Shown here piece after piece: positions 33,973-45,974 of a stretch of 64,000 nucleotides of DNA. A model generated the notes under the pieces. It worked only from the letters and a program-made list of their open reading frames with translations, did no database searches and was not told where the DNA came from. The DNA comes from Aedes albopictus (lineage: Eukaryota; Arthropoda; Insecta; Diptera; Culicidae). Numbering within the stretch: position 1 is the stretch's first letter; every line of letters starts with the position of its first letter. Where the stretch lies: contig NC_085137.1 in the NCBI RefSeq assembly GCF_035046485.1, positions 310,197,164-310,261,163 on the forward strand, written 5' to 3'. A program made the position numbers and the translations under genes.

Positions 33973-35097
33973 ACAGAAACGAAAGACTCCCAATCCCATC
34001 TATCATGTTTATGTTTAAGTGATTATCAAAAGAAAAAAATAACATTTTACTTGTGAGTTTGCGATTTCAATCAGAAAAGACATTATGACGATCATATCTT
34101 CGATTGCGAGTAATTAAGACCAGTGTGGCAGGGCCCACTTTAAAAATAACTACCTCCATTATCGACAATTATCATTATCAATTTACAGGGTTGAATTGTA
34201 CGATCTCCTACAGTTTTGGTATATAACAATCCCAATGAAAACTCGTGTCTGAAGCAGGAAATTATGTCTCCATTCGGTCGAATCACTATTAATTCGGTAA
34301 TTGATCGCTCGAGTGAAACAAATTGTAATTGTTTCACGACAAGGAAATGAGTCGTCGCCCGCCCATATATCATCGTTACTTGCACTTGGAATTGCTGTGT
34401 ACAATTGAGAAAAGGCGTCAATTAGTGGCCAAGTGGGAAAAACCACCCATACAGAGTGCGAGCGGTGTGTCATCATCATGTCCGCATTTGTGAACATGAA
34501 TGCCACTCAACTAGCTTTATCTAACATATGGTGGTGGATTGCGTACTGATCTAGGAATGCTCATTTTCTCGTCTATTTGCAACAACAACAAATCTACACA
34601 TAGACCCAGGCCACCGCCGCATGGCCTTCGAAATTTTCAAAACCGATTGCGTCGGCCATAAAGTCGTGGATTTTATTTTCCGTTTGCATGCATCTCACGC
34701 AGAAACAAATCGCGCGTGCAGACCACCGCCGCGCCGATTAGATTTCTTTCTCACAGCTTTGTTTAAACACGGCGTGCAAAGTATCATTTATTTGTTTTTT
34801 CGGCCTTTTTCCCATCCGATCACCGCTATACCCTAGGCCTAGTGGGTTCGCGATGCAGCAAATGTGCATCAAGTGTGAGAAGAGTTGCAGATTTGTGCCA
34901 CCATGCCAATTTTTCCCAGGTTAACTGGGAGGTTTGGAAATCTTCGTATGACTACTGTGTGGGGCATAAGTTGGTGGAAGTATCCGGAAGGTATAGTTAT
35001 TTTGTGCTGTTACGATCAAACACTAGGAATGCGAAATTGTAATATTTTTGCCCTCTTGGTGGATCGACTAAATCGTTAAACTTAATCTTGGATACAA
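33973..35097. other. Unassigned stretch
   Basis: No gene is recognised. Frames of 60-107 codons overlap on both strands around 34140-34510 and 34620-35080, but none shows a family motif. Confidence 0.4.
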
Positions 35098-35150
35098 GAA
35101 TGAGTGTAATCAGTTTTGTACAAAAGGTACAACACTGATTACACTCATTC
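35098..35150. repeat. 53-nt hairpin
   Basis: The arms GAATGAGTGTAATCAGT (35098-35114) and ACTGATTACACTCATTC (35134-35150) are exact complements. After one mismatch a further TTGTAC/GTACAA pairing closes a 5-nt loop. No target duplication is seen. Confidence 0.75.
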
Positions 35151-35558
35151 GAAGAGGGTATTCTGCTTAGAGGGTTCGAAAAGTCGGTGAAGATTGGATT
35201 CAAGTAAAATTAAAAATTAAACTTCATTTCTACACTGAAAATATTCTTTCGTAAAAGCTGTATATATCTCGATTTAGTGGACCCTCGATTATATAGACCC
35301 TCGATTTTATGTACTTCGATTTTATGTACATTTTACCTCGATTTTATGCACATTTTTTTAATGGTAAAATTTTTAATATTCAATCAATTCAAAACTTGCA
35401 GTTTGTATCATGATGACTTATAATGCAGGGGGTTTCAGCCTTTTGACATACGGAGCACTTCATATCAATTAATTGTTTTGTGAAGCACCCATAATAGCGC
35501 CAAAGCATACCTCATGACATACTTAATTTTAAATATTTACTTTAATCTCATACTTCCC

Positions 35559-35750
35559 CAATAAGATACAGCTACAGCTGGCACAGATATACATTGCGAA
35601 CCATCAGTTGTCTCTTCTGTTCTACCGCTGATCTTATGCAACTTAATTAGTGACGTCACTAATTGAGTTGCATAAGATCAGCGGTAGAAGAAAAGAGACA
35701 ATTAGTGGTTCGCTATGTTTATCTGCGCCACCTGTATCTGTACCTCATTG
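35559..35750. mobile_element. 192-bp foldback flanked by ATACTTCCC
   Basis: The arms are nearly perfectly complementary around TTAGTGACGTCACTAA (near 35648-35663) and include CTGATCTTATGCAACTTAAT. The 9-mer ATACTTCCC lies at 35550-35558 and 35751-35759. A 9-bp duplication suits a Mutator-like or foldback element. Confidence 0.75.
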
Positions 35751-35759
35751 ATACTTCCC

Positions 35760-37415
35760 AAGGGTGCGACCATTCATTTGCAAAGATTTACATTCACTTG
35801 CTATTATCTCAGTTCAGAAGCATGCTATCGAAAAACAATGTATGGATGAATTTAACCTTGTAGTTTTGTCTGGAAGTTTGCCGAATAACATTGGGATCGC
35901 AAACGTATACCAAAGTCGTGAGCGAGCTGTGAAGGCAACTCTCCCCTCGGTGAATGTAAATTACATTCACGCTGTGGAGAGTTGCCTTCACAGCTCGCTC
36001 ACGACTTTGGTATGCGTGTGCGACCCCAACGTTATTCGGCTAACTTTCAGATAAAACTAAAAGGTTAAATTCATCCATACATTGGGGTAACTCTCGCTGA
36101 GACCGTCCCACTATTTACACCATGTCTTCAAAAATGTTTAAGGTGGCGATTTTCTGAAAGTCCTCCTCAAAAAAGTTAGGAAAATGCATTTGGTTAATCA
36201 AATTGGTGGACCCCCCGTTAGTTAGAGCCACAAGCATATTGGTGAACCCCTCGATTTTGGTCAATAGTTGGCTCATTTAAACCGTTATAACTCGAAAGTT
36301 TCGCCAGAAACCACTTTAAAACTATAGGTTGTTGGAAAGAGAAAAGATAGAGGTACTCTTTGCAGTTATAAAAAGTTTGGTCGGCCATATTGATTTCGGC
36401 CGCCATCTTGAATTTATGTACCAACACATTTTTTTCACCATGTTGGCAACCACCGATTTTCAAATTTCCATTTCTACACAACATATCGAAAATTTAGAGA
36501 TGTATCTTTTTCCTATCAAAAGTTTTCTGCACTTTTGTAAATCATGACACGTTTTCTTCATACATTTCCATGCGCACCGGCAATGACACGCAACAGCATC
36601 AAAGTTGGCGCCTGCTTGTATACACAAACGCACCTGCAGCAAAATTAGGGCAAATCGGAGGATCGTTCTCATTTTTAACTGTTTCTCAACGATGCGGGCA
36701 TTGCTTTTTAAACTTTTTTGGTGTTTTGAAAAGCTGAAACTTTCAAATTTTCATTAGTGGATTCAGATTTAGAATAAATGTTCGTAAACACTGTGAAATA
36801 ACGCTGCATTTATGTAAACCATCGGCACTTGGCCCAGTGCGCAAAAGTGGCATGATTCACAAAAGTACAGATAACTTTTGATAGGAAAAAGATACATCTC
36901 TAAATTTTTGATATGTTGTGTAAATATGTCCCCGCTTTCGATTGACGCAAAAATTTTGAAAATCGGAGGTTGCCAACATGGTGAAAAAACAGTTTTGGTA
37001 TAAAAATCCAAGATGGCGGCCAAAATCAATATGGCCGACCAAACTTTTTATAGCTGTAAATAGTAGCCCTATCTTCTCTCTTTTCAACAACCTATAGTTT
37101 TTAGGTGGTTTCTGGCGAAACTTTCGAGTTATAACGGTTTAAATGAACCAACAATTGTCAAAAATCGAGGGGTCCGCCAAAATGCTTGTGGCTCTAACTA
37201 ACGGGGGGTCCACCAATTTGATTAACCAAATGCATTTTCCTTACTTTTTTGGGGAGGACTTTCAGAAAATCGCCACCTTAAACATTTTTGAAGACATGGT
37301 GTATATAGTGGGACGGTCTCAGCGAGAGTTACCCATTGTTTTTCGATAGCATGCTTCTGAACTGAGATAATAGCAAGTGAATGTAAATCTTTGCAAATTA
37401 GTGGTCGCATCCCTG
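35760..37415. mobile_element. 1.65-kb foldback element, 9-bp target duplication
   Basis: The ends AAGGGTGCGACCATT and (complement of right end) CAGGGATGCGACCACT open long arms. ATTTACATTCACTTGCTATT, GGTGGCGATTTTCTGAAAGT and CAAATTGGTGGACCCCCCGT all recur inverted on the right side. The flanks are ATACTTCCC at 35751-35759 and 37416-37424. The left arm carries the nested palindrome at 35841-36080. There is no transposase. Confidence 0.75.
35841..36080. mobile_element. 240-bp palindrome nested in the foldback's left arm
   Basis: TATGGATGAATTTAACC pairs with its complement at 36064-36080, and the inner arms with AGCGAGCTGTGAAGGCAACT are almost exact around GTGAATGTAAATTACATTCAC. The uninterrupted right arm of the host element reads straight across this position, which shows insertion. 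The flanking duplication (ACAATG/ACATTG) is imperfect. Confidence 0.75.
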
Positions 37416-37424
37416 ATACTTCCC

Positions 37425-40121
37425 TTTCTGAATTGCTGGAGGAATCTTTGAAGGAACCGCTTGAGAAATTCTTGAAGAAATTGCTGGAACAACTTCTGAA
37501 TGAATCCATGGAACAACTTTTGAATAAATCCCTGCTGAAATATCTGATGTAATTCTAGTAATATTGAAGAAGTCTCTAAAGATATTTCCTTAAGTATCCA
37601 TGAACAAATTTCAGAAGAAATAAAAAAAAACCTTAAGAAAATTCTAATTAAACTCATGAAAGAATTTCTGAAGAAGAAAGGTATATTTTTAGAATGGATT
37701 CTCTGAAGACATTCCGGAAGGAATACTTGATAACTCGTGGTGGAATACCTAACAAAACCTCTTGAGACATTTTTGAAAAAAAAATCCTAAAGAAGTACCC
37801 AAATAAAAATCCTAAACATTTGTTTAAGGAATTCCTGGAGAAATCCATAGAGAAATGCATAGAGGTACGCTTGGAGGAAATCCTGGAGAAATTTCAGAGA
37901 AAATGTATAGATGAATGCCCGGCGGAATTTTTGATGAAATCTCTGTGTCAATTTCTGCAGGAAACTCTGTAAGAATATCTTCCAGCTTTTCCGTTGCAAT
38001 CCTCTGCAAAGAAGTCTGCAAAATCTGTAGAAAAAAAATCTAAAGTAATCCTTGGAGTATTTCTTACGCAATTTCTTGAAGGAATATCCAAAGGAATGTA
38101 AAGAAATTTAAGGATACTCCTTTATAATCTCTTGCAGAGCTCCTGAAGCAATCCTTGGAGATAGTTCTTTAGAAAGCTTCTGAGAAAATTTTGAAGGAGT
38201 TTTGAGTTTTTGATTCTCAATGTATTCGAGAATGTTCATGGAAGGTTTTCTAGATGAATGCTTTGAGAAAAATCTGGAGGAATCTCTAATAAAGAGATCT
38301 GAAGAAATTCGTTGATAAATTTCTGGAGCAATCTATGCAAGATATTTTGAATCCATGCAACATTTTGGATGCTATCTGAGCAAGACTTTTTTAAGGAGTT
38401 CTTGGAGAAATTTCTAAATGTCATTCTAAAGTCTAAAGGAATCCCTAGAAGATTTTGTAAAAACATTTTTAACTGAATTTCTTTAGGATTTCCTGGATGA
38501 TTTTTTGAAGTAAGTTTACGATCTGTTTCCAAAAAATCTCCTCGAGAACCCATGAGAGATTTTTTACGGAACTCGTGAAAGATTTTTAAAATGAATCTTG
38601 GGATGGATCTCAGCAAGGGTCCATGAAAGAATTATCGAAAAATCAGAGGATTTTTTTAAGTATTCAATTCTTGGAGAAATTTGTAAAAAATCTATGGAGG
38701 AAAATCTGAAGATATTTTTAAAGAATTATTAGTCAAATTTATAATTAAAGCCATGGGAGATTTTCCGAAAGAATCCCTCGAAAAATTTATGAAGGAACCT
38801 CCAGGGTAGTTTCTATAGGAATCACTGCAGAAAATTCTCGAATAGATCCCACTTTTTTTGAGTCCCTGGAGGAATTTCTGATTTTCTAGAGAAATTCCAG
38901 GAGGTTTTTCTGATAGAAATTTAGATTAAAAAAATCCCTGGAGTAATTTCCAAAGCAAATCCCGTAGAAAGTAGAAATGATTTATTAGATAAAAAATATC
39001 TAAAAAAGTCTCGAAAAAGAAAGAAATCTCTAAAGGATTTTCTGAATAAATCCTTGAAGGAATTTCTAGAAAAAAAAAAACCAAACACAACTCTTTATGA
39101 AACTTCTGAAAAATCCCTAATGGAATTTCTGAATAAATTGGAAGTTGCTGTAGGAATTATTGGTGAAATCCTTATAAGAATTTCAAAAGTAACCACACTT
39201 CAAATTTTTAAAAGGCAGTTTTGAGACATTTTCTGAAAAAATGTTTCTGAAGGCATCACTGAAAGTTTTATTAAAGGTATCTCTGGAGAAATTTCAGATT
39301 AAATGTCTATAGAAATTTCTGAAGGAATCTCTGAACGCATTTTTGTAAGAATTTCTTCAGGAATTTCTGCTAAAATTCATGGATATTTTTTTGGAAAAAA
39401 GTGAAGGAATGTCAGAAGTAAATCATGGAAGATGCTTTGAAAGAATTATTTGTGAAATTTATAGAATAGAAGGAATTATTGAACAAATCTCTGAAGCAAA
39501 TTTCCGAATGAATCCATGGAAGATTTTTTGAAAGAATCTGTACAGGATTTTCTGGCCATATACTCGGACAAGTTTCTTCAACATAAATAGAAAGATGTAT
39601 TAGAAGAATTTTTTAAGATATTTTTGGTAGATTTATTAAAGAAACCTTCAAAAGATTCTCCGAACAAATGCCTAGAGGAATTTATGTACTAATAATCAAA
39701 GGAGTTTCTGATGTAATTCCTGGGCGAATTTCTTAAACAATCTCTGAAATGATTTGTGAAAAATCATGGAGGAATTGGTTAAGCAATTCTTGCCAAATAT
39801 CGTTAAATAATTCTTTGTGACTCTTCTGCAAGATTTTCTGAAATATTCTATAACATGATGATTTGATGTGGGAAGTTTGATTCGGAGACCGTCGTAATAA
39901 AGTTGAAAATTTTGCGTTCACCTAATTTTATTAAACACCTCAGAATTGCAACAAAAGGCGATTGAGCAGATAGCGGTACAAACTAACACTACTCATACAG
40001 AAAGATCGTTCGGCAAATACAGCACAACCAGTAATCACGCTCTATCAAGTGCTTGTGTGAATTTCAGATGGGATCTATGGAGGAATTTATGAAGCAATTC
40101 ATAAAGAAATTCAAGGGTAAA
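37425..40121. repeat. Degenerate 'GAATTTCTGGAGGAAT' repeat field
   Basis: About 2.5 kb of loosely repeated words (gaaatttctg, gaaggaattcctggag) with period near 12-15 bp and many indels. On the minus strand it yields frames such as FLQRFLQQFLQEFLKRF, which are low-complexity artefacts rather than genes. The same style resumes at about 40820, so the MITE at 40125 was inserted into it. Confidence 0.8.
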
Positions 40122-40124
40122 TAA

Positions 40125-40807
40125 CACTAGTTTACAGCATTTTTGAACTCGGTAAGCTGATGATCGTTTTTGGTGTAGAATCATGCCCTGAGTTCGAAAA
40201 CGCGAAGGAAAAAAATTACAGTAGAGCGGAATTTTTTTCGACTTTCCATACAAGGTTGATGATTTGAAATCGATTTTTGTTCTATTTTTAAGCAAAGTCG
40301 CTCACTTCACACATCTCATTCTCCGTAATCAATGCTCCGATTGAGCTGAATTTTTAACTGTAACTCGTCTACATATGATATGTCAAATAGACGTTGAGAA
40401 AGAATTTTTAAATTGTTTTTTTCTTATTGAAAAAAAAAAAAATACATTTCTTCATATATTTTTGAAAAATTTCCTAAAATTTAAGGAGATCGTCCCCAAA
40501 ACTCGCCAATATCTTGAATTTCATCAGCCTGACGCAAAACCTGCATTCAGATGATCGAATGGTATTATATTCAGCTTTTAATTTATGGAAAAATATTTGA
40601 ATTTGGTTGAACAAAACGCAAGATTTTTGAATTTTATTAAATTCCATATTTTAAAAAGTTGTAAAACTCGATATTGAGCTAAAACTCAAAAACTGTTCTA
40701 CTTTAAATTTTTTGAAGCACGGTTTCGAAATCAGCGCTAAATTATACTTCAAAAATTTTGGTCTTTGACGGAAGTTCACGACTTTCGTTTTATTTTGTAA
40801 ACTAGTG
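40125..40807. mobile_element. Harbinger-like MITE, copy 1 (683 bp, TAA duplication)
   Basis: The terminal inverted repeats are CACTAGTTTACA, flanked by TAA at 40122-40124 and 40808-40810. The interior carries AATCATGCCCTGAGTTCG and GACATATCATATGT-like blocks that recur inverted in copy 2 at 48491. Non-coding. TWA duplications are the mark of PIF/Harbinger elements. Confidence 0.85.
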
Positions 40808-40810
40808 TAA

Positions 40811-43156
40811 TTCCTCGGAAACATTTTCAAAAAAATTCCTGAATGAATTTCTGAACTTTCTCAATTTTTTGGGACATTAATGCAACAAAGATATTGTGTA
40901 TGTCCATTGCTCAAAATATTGGCTTTTGAATCAACCATACATAGTTCTGGAGACGAAAGATTTCGATGGTAACAAAATAGCGAGATAGTAGTTTATCGTT
41001 ATTTAGCGAGAATTACTAATATGTGCCAAAAACTCCGAGCCTTTTATCGAAAACTCAATTTCCATGCAATTTTTATATGTTTTGGTATGGAAATAAATTG
41101 TAAACACAATAGGACTGGGCCCCATCTGCACATCATAGAAAATCAGGACATTTCTCACGTTTCCTTAAAAATGGGTAAAACACATCGGATTTGAAAAGAA
41201 ATGTTAGCCAAAATTAGTCCAAAATCAAGATATGTTCTGTTTAATCAGGATTGATGGCAACCCTATGTACAAATCAACCGATTTTATAGTTGACTCTAGT
41301 TTAGCGACAGACTGATTTCTAGTTTAAGCTTGACTGTTCCGTTGTTTAATTATACACATATCTTCCTTTGTTGAAATTTTATAGTTTCCGTCTTATCTGG
41401 AAGCAATCATTTACACAATCATCAATTTTCCGTCATCAAAACAGAGAGAATACACTACCGTCGCTCAATGCACGTGTAGCATGCCAACTGCGCATCTTCC
41501 ATTTCTGATACATTTGCCCGCATTTGAGCATCTATCAACCAGATGGCCACCAAAACAGAATTTTCTCTCTATAGAACCACACATGTAAAATCTACACACA
41601 CACACCCATACAAAAGTAAAACGGATCTAATCCAAGCATAGAGAGGAACAACCCTTTTTTCCAACACCGTCCACAGGAGACGAAGAATCGCCAGCAGTCA
41701 GTGCCCGTGGTGACCGTTGCGCGATTTTCGACAGTGAATGACCGGGATGACGCGGGATGCAGCGGTTTTTTTTTGTTTGTCCACGCCAAAGGGAAAGCGG
41801 TGAAAATCCTGAATGATATGACGACTGCAGATGCAGTTTGTGCATGTGTGCCGTACCGAGTGGGACCCCATATGACGAACGGAACATAGCAGACAACGAA
41901 TTTCTAATTTTCTAATTAAAGTCAAAGATGTCGCGCGTGGTCGGGAAATGGAACAAAATAAAAGAGTGACAGTTTGCGCGAAGAAGATGCCGTGAAAAGT
42001 CCGCACCCCAAGCCAAGCTCGGTTGGGAAAGGTCGCGAAGGAAAGTGCCTTGGCTCGACGGCGGCGGCGTTGTCGACGGCATAAGATGTGATCCCCTTCC
42101 CACCAGTCAGTTGCATATTTTCGGAATGAAATTAGACGAAAAGTGAGTGGTCTATTTTTGGGCCGGTTTTTGCATTTACTCGTGATTTAGATCATGAAAG
42201 GAAAGAAAACAGCATAATCACGGCTGAAGATGCGACTGACGGATGGATTTATGTGATCAAGTTAATAAGAAGGAAAAAGTCGAACGAAAACGGAGGAAAA
42301 TTCCAAAATGGCGCCCGGAATCAGAGCTCGGTTTTGGGCGGTGAAATTTTCTAAAACAAGGATATTTTCGATACTGGTGCTTACCATGGTGATTATCGCA
42401 AAATAGTGGATTTGTGTAAATGAATTTGTTAAGAAATATCACATCTAAAATTGAACTCGATCGTACAACCAGCAGCAATCAATCAGCAAGGTAGTTATAA
42501 CACAGCAATCAATCACACTTCAACACTCTTGATTTTCGGGTTCACAATTGCATGTCGGGAGGAAGAAACTGCTAAAAGTAACCACCACGGACGCCTTCCA
42601 GACGTCCACTGTTCTTAGCGATGGTCGCTGGACATGTCTCAGCAGCCAAAAGTGCGAGGCATTATCGCATACAATTGAGTGAATTTCTTAATGGCTGCCA
42701 CCCTCGCATTGTCTTCGGGTGGGATGCAGGCTGATCAATCTCCCACCACCCACCAGGATGCTGGGTGGTGCGGTAGGGTGGTTCGCTGAATAATTCTACT
42801 CTTCAGATGTATTGCTGAGCGAAAAGTTTACTATGACCACCACGGAAGTAAAGAAACTACCCACTCCAAGTGCAGGAAGGCAGGCTCGCTTTACGCATAA
42901 TCAGGACTGGGGTGGAATGAGTTAACCATAGTCAACCGTGCGAGCAAAATTTAGTATTATCACAACAGAGGCGTAGCAAGATTGAAGTCCGTTTTTAGGA
43001 ATTGAGTTTTGAAGGACACATACATCGTCTACCTCCATAGAATGTGCAGATCGAATAGATCTTTACCATGCTGAAAAACCTTTTTTTTGTCATGATTCTA
43101 AATTGAAATAGCAATGTATAAAATTTCAATTAGGTAAAATGTACAGTGCATTCATC
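40811..43156. other. Mostly unassigned, less repetitive stretch
   Basis: After the tail of the degenerate repeat (to about 40900), 40900-43156 shows little transposon debris and is locally GC-richer at 41640-42120 and 42560-42900. It could be intronic or upstream sequence of a host gene, but no coding exon is recognised. A CGG-rich short repeat lies near 42056-42075. Confidence 0.4.
42107..42148 (+). promoter_or_regulatory. Candidate initiator with nearby splice donor
   Basis: TCAGTTG (42107-42113) matches the arthropod initiator. AGACG at +26 to +30 resembles a downstream element shifted by two bases. GAAAA|GTGAGT follows at 42143. It may mark a short 5' UTR exon. No coding sequence supports it. 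Confidence 0.2.
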
Positions 43157-43158
43157 TA

Positions 43159-43373
43159 GGGAATCGCGACACTTGGGCGGTGGATTCTATATTCGTCTGT
43201 TTTCCACTATAACTCAGTCAAATTTGAACCAATTGACACAACTTTTGGAATGTGGTGAGATAGGTATAGTATCTAACCGTGTACAACATTTCAAGTCAAT
43301 TGGTTCAAAATTGACTGAATTATAGTGGAAAACAGACGAATATAGAAGCCACCGCCCAAGTGGCGCGATACCC
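43159..43373. mobile_element. TA-flanked foldback MITE, copy d
   Basis: GGGAATCGCGACACTTGGGC at the left mirrors GCCCAAGTGGCGCGATACCC at the right, with TA at 43157-43158 and 43374-43375. Its arms contain CACTATAACTCAGTCAAATT, the shared core of this foldback family. Confidence 0.8.
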
Positions 43374-43375
43374 TA

Positions 43376-44678
43376 GTGAAGCTTACCGAAATTTGTTTAG
43401 GGAATCCTTGTTTAGTTAGATACCTGAAAATGGAAGAAAAATGCATTACGTTAGGAAAGCTCCATTAATTTCCCACAAGGTACGATGAAAATTTTTTTGT
43501 GTTTACTTTACGTTCGACAATGTGAGAATCGGTACAATAACTGTATATTACAATAAACTGTACATTAAAATTACTCCATGACTGATGAGGATACAATCAG
43601 ATATAAATTTAAATATTTTTTAACCGTATCTAAAGAGTTGTGGGTGGTATGTACAGCGCATTGATACGACGGGAACTCCCACCATGCTCATACTTTGCAA
43701 ATCTCAGTAGCAGCCTGACGCACGTTACTGTCACTCGGACGCAGAAATTATGACACTCACTGTCCCGAATGAGGACTAATTTGTTTGGTATTAATGTGTC
43801 GCGCATCATTGACAGTTGCACAAAACCTCCGCATATCGTTCCTGTCCATACTTTCCGGCACTTGAGCAATTACACTCTCTTCGTGCTGCCGTTTTTACTG
43901 CGGTGGATTTGTTTCTCTGCTGCTCTTGCCACATTGTCCCATTCCCTGTTGAACCGGGTACCGGCTATTAGTATGTATTATTGTTTTAGTAGGAAAAAGA
44001 CAATCACGAACCCCTCAAACTTAACACTTGCTACACTACTCAGAAGCTTTTGTTACTGCTTACGCTGAAGGCTGCACAAACTCGGACTTTAGAGGAAAGT
44101 GCATGAGGGTTGATGGGACTCCTCGTCGAAGGCCGTGCTGTTTTTTGGAGAACTCCATATAATCAGATCAAAATATGCATTATTGATTTTTCCCGTCGTC
44201 GTCGAGTGCATTGCTGGTCCCACAAACGGAATGGAGCTGCATGAACTCTGGGCTGTTAACAAGGTGTGACAACGGCGACGGTGGAGACGGAAGAAGACCG
44301 AGCTAAACCGGCTAAAAGGGTTTTATGACGCGTGGACGAGTGGCAGCGACTTTGATACGTGTGCGGAAACTGGGCTTCCGGCTATCAGTGGCGCTGTACG
44401 TTGTTTAAAAATTTCTCACATAATTGCATTCATAATGCGGCGATGCAATCGATTGTGTCTTTTTGCAGCCGGTGGCATGCGTTGGATGTGTGCACTGATG
44501 CTGGATCTATTTGATCTTCAGATATTATTAGAGGAAATGTTATCTTGTCATAAATCATGACATGACATGCAATCCCACTATGTGTCAACCACAAAATGAG
44601 ATGATGGTATCTAATTGAAAATTGTTGTTAGTTTTATTGTAGACTAAATGTGTAATTTTCCGGCCTTGTAATCCAGAG
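43376..44678. other. Unassigned stretch
   Basis: No gene is recognised. A 99-codon frame at 43769-44068 (plus) is hydrophobic in places but has no family signature and is not supported as a gene. Confidence 0.4.
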
Positions 44679-44680
44679 TA

Positions 44681-45640
44681 CACTCATTGCACAATTATGG
44701 GTCACACACAATTATTAGTCACTTTCCACTTGAATAGATAAATACTAATTAATTGCAAGCTTTTGTTAGCCATTATCATTTTTCGTTAATGAAATGATTT
44801 GTTTTGTGTCACTATACGTATCGCACACGGGCTTATACGTCAAAACATACCTATTTTCAGTAATTTTTTGTTCGGAGTAAAACCATCTGTCAAAGTAACG
44901 CTTCGATTGTGAACATCAGAAAGTGCGTGCGCTGTTTTCGTAAGCTCTGTAAAGGCGAGCTTTAGTGATTTTCGAGTGCGAAATGGTATCGTCACCAGAA
45001 CAAAGGTATAATTTACGTTCTAAATGTAGAAATTCATGTGACTGCAGCTAATTAAAGCTTATTTTAGGCAAAATTTAAATGGCTCATTATTGTGACAAGG
45101 AACACCGAAAATCACACAATTATGGGTCACTTTTTGTGCAGCATAATATTGACAGTTCTGCGTACATGGGCATTGCATACTTTTAGGCGTTTATCAGTGG
45201 TTGTGTTGGAGATTTTGTCCCAATTTTGAAAAATTGATTCCAAATCGTGATAACACGCTTCGTTAAGAGGTTTGAGACCAGTTTTAAATTCCACTATAGT
45301 TGATCTTTCTAGAATAAGTGACCATTCATTGAAAAAATAGACAAAACATTATTGTTGAGCCGATTCCTCTTGAGTGACCCATAATAGGCAACAAATTGAC
45401 CCATAATTGTTACACAGCCAATTTTGACCCATAATTGTGGTTTTCATTATTCACCAACATTTCAGTAATTTTCACCGCCTAAAGTGAATTTTACAAGCAG
45501 ATTTTTATATAAAACAATAAAAAGGAGTTTCAATTAAGAGAATATAAAATAAAAATAATGAAAGTGTTATTTTTGTATGAAAAACGATTCATATTATGTA
45601 ATGATTGTTCCTTGAGTGACCCATAATTGTGCAATGAGTG
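44681..45640. mobile_element. 960-bp MITE with 25-bp exact inverted ends, TA duplication
   Basis: CACTCATTGCACAATTATGG begins exact 25-bp inverted repeats (44681-44705, 45616-45640), with TA at 44679-44680 and 45641-45642. The subterminal word CCCATAATTGTG or its complement recurs inside at about 45115, 45398 and 45430. Non-coding. Confidence 0.85.
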
Positions 45641-45864
45641 TAAAACAAACAGTATTTTTTAAATATTTTCCCGGGTTTCAAGGGTCGCTATAAGCCATAT
45701 AAATTTAATGTTAAAAATAATTAACCAAGTACGAACTGGGTGCCGAGGTTCTTCACAATCTGCGAACTTGACAGCCGAAAAAAAAATCGCTACTATGACG
45801 CCGCTGATGATACTCTCTAGAATCTCAAGGAAGTGCATAATGAAAAATATCCATTATGAAAAGA

Positions 45865-45974
45865 TAATGGACCGATCGTGAATTCAGCATGGTTTTGCTT
45901 AATGCGACCATCTTTAGCATGGCCTTGCTAAATAGACACGCGTTAGCCGCTTTGGTTATACAGGCCCTTACAGG
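45865..45974 (-). mobile_element. Decayed tRNA-derived SINE head
   Basis: Read on the minus strand, GGGCCTGTATAACC ... TTAGCCGC ... GCTGAATTCACGATCGGTCC lines up with the head of the SINE at 58786-59060. The B box is destroyed. It is a relic only. Confidence 0.5.

Noticed and set aside
37222..38616. Phe/Leu/Gln-rich minus-strand frames
   Set aside because: Artefacts of the degenerate gaatttctgg repeat field; no start context or family motif.
43769..44068. 99-codon plus-strand frame as a membrane protein
   Set aside because: Hydrophobic in part but no clear signal, homologue or context.
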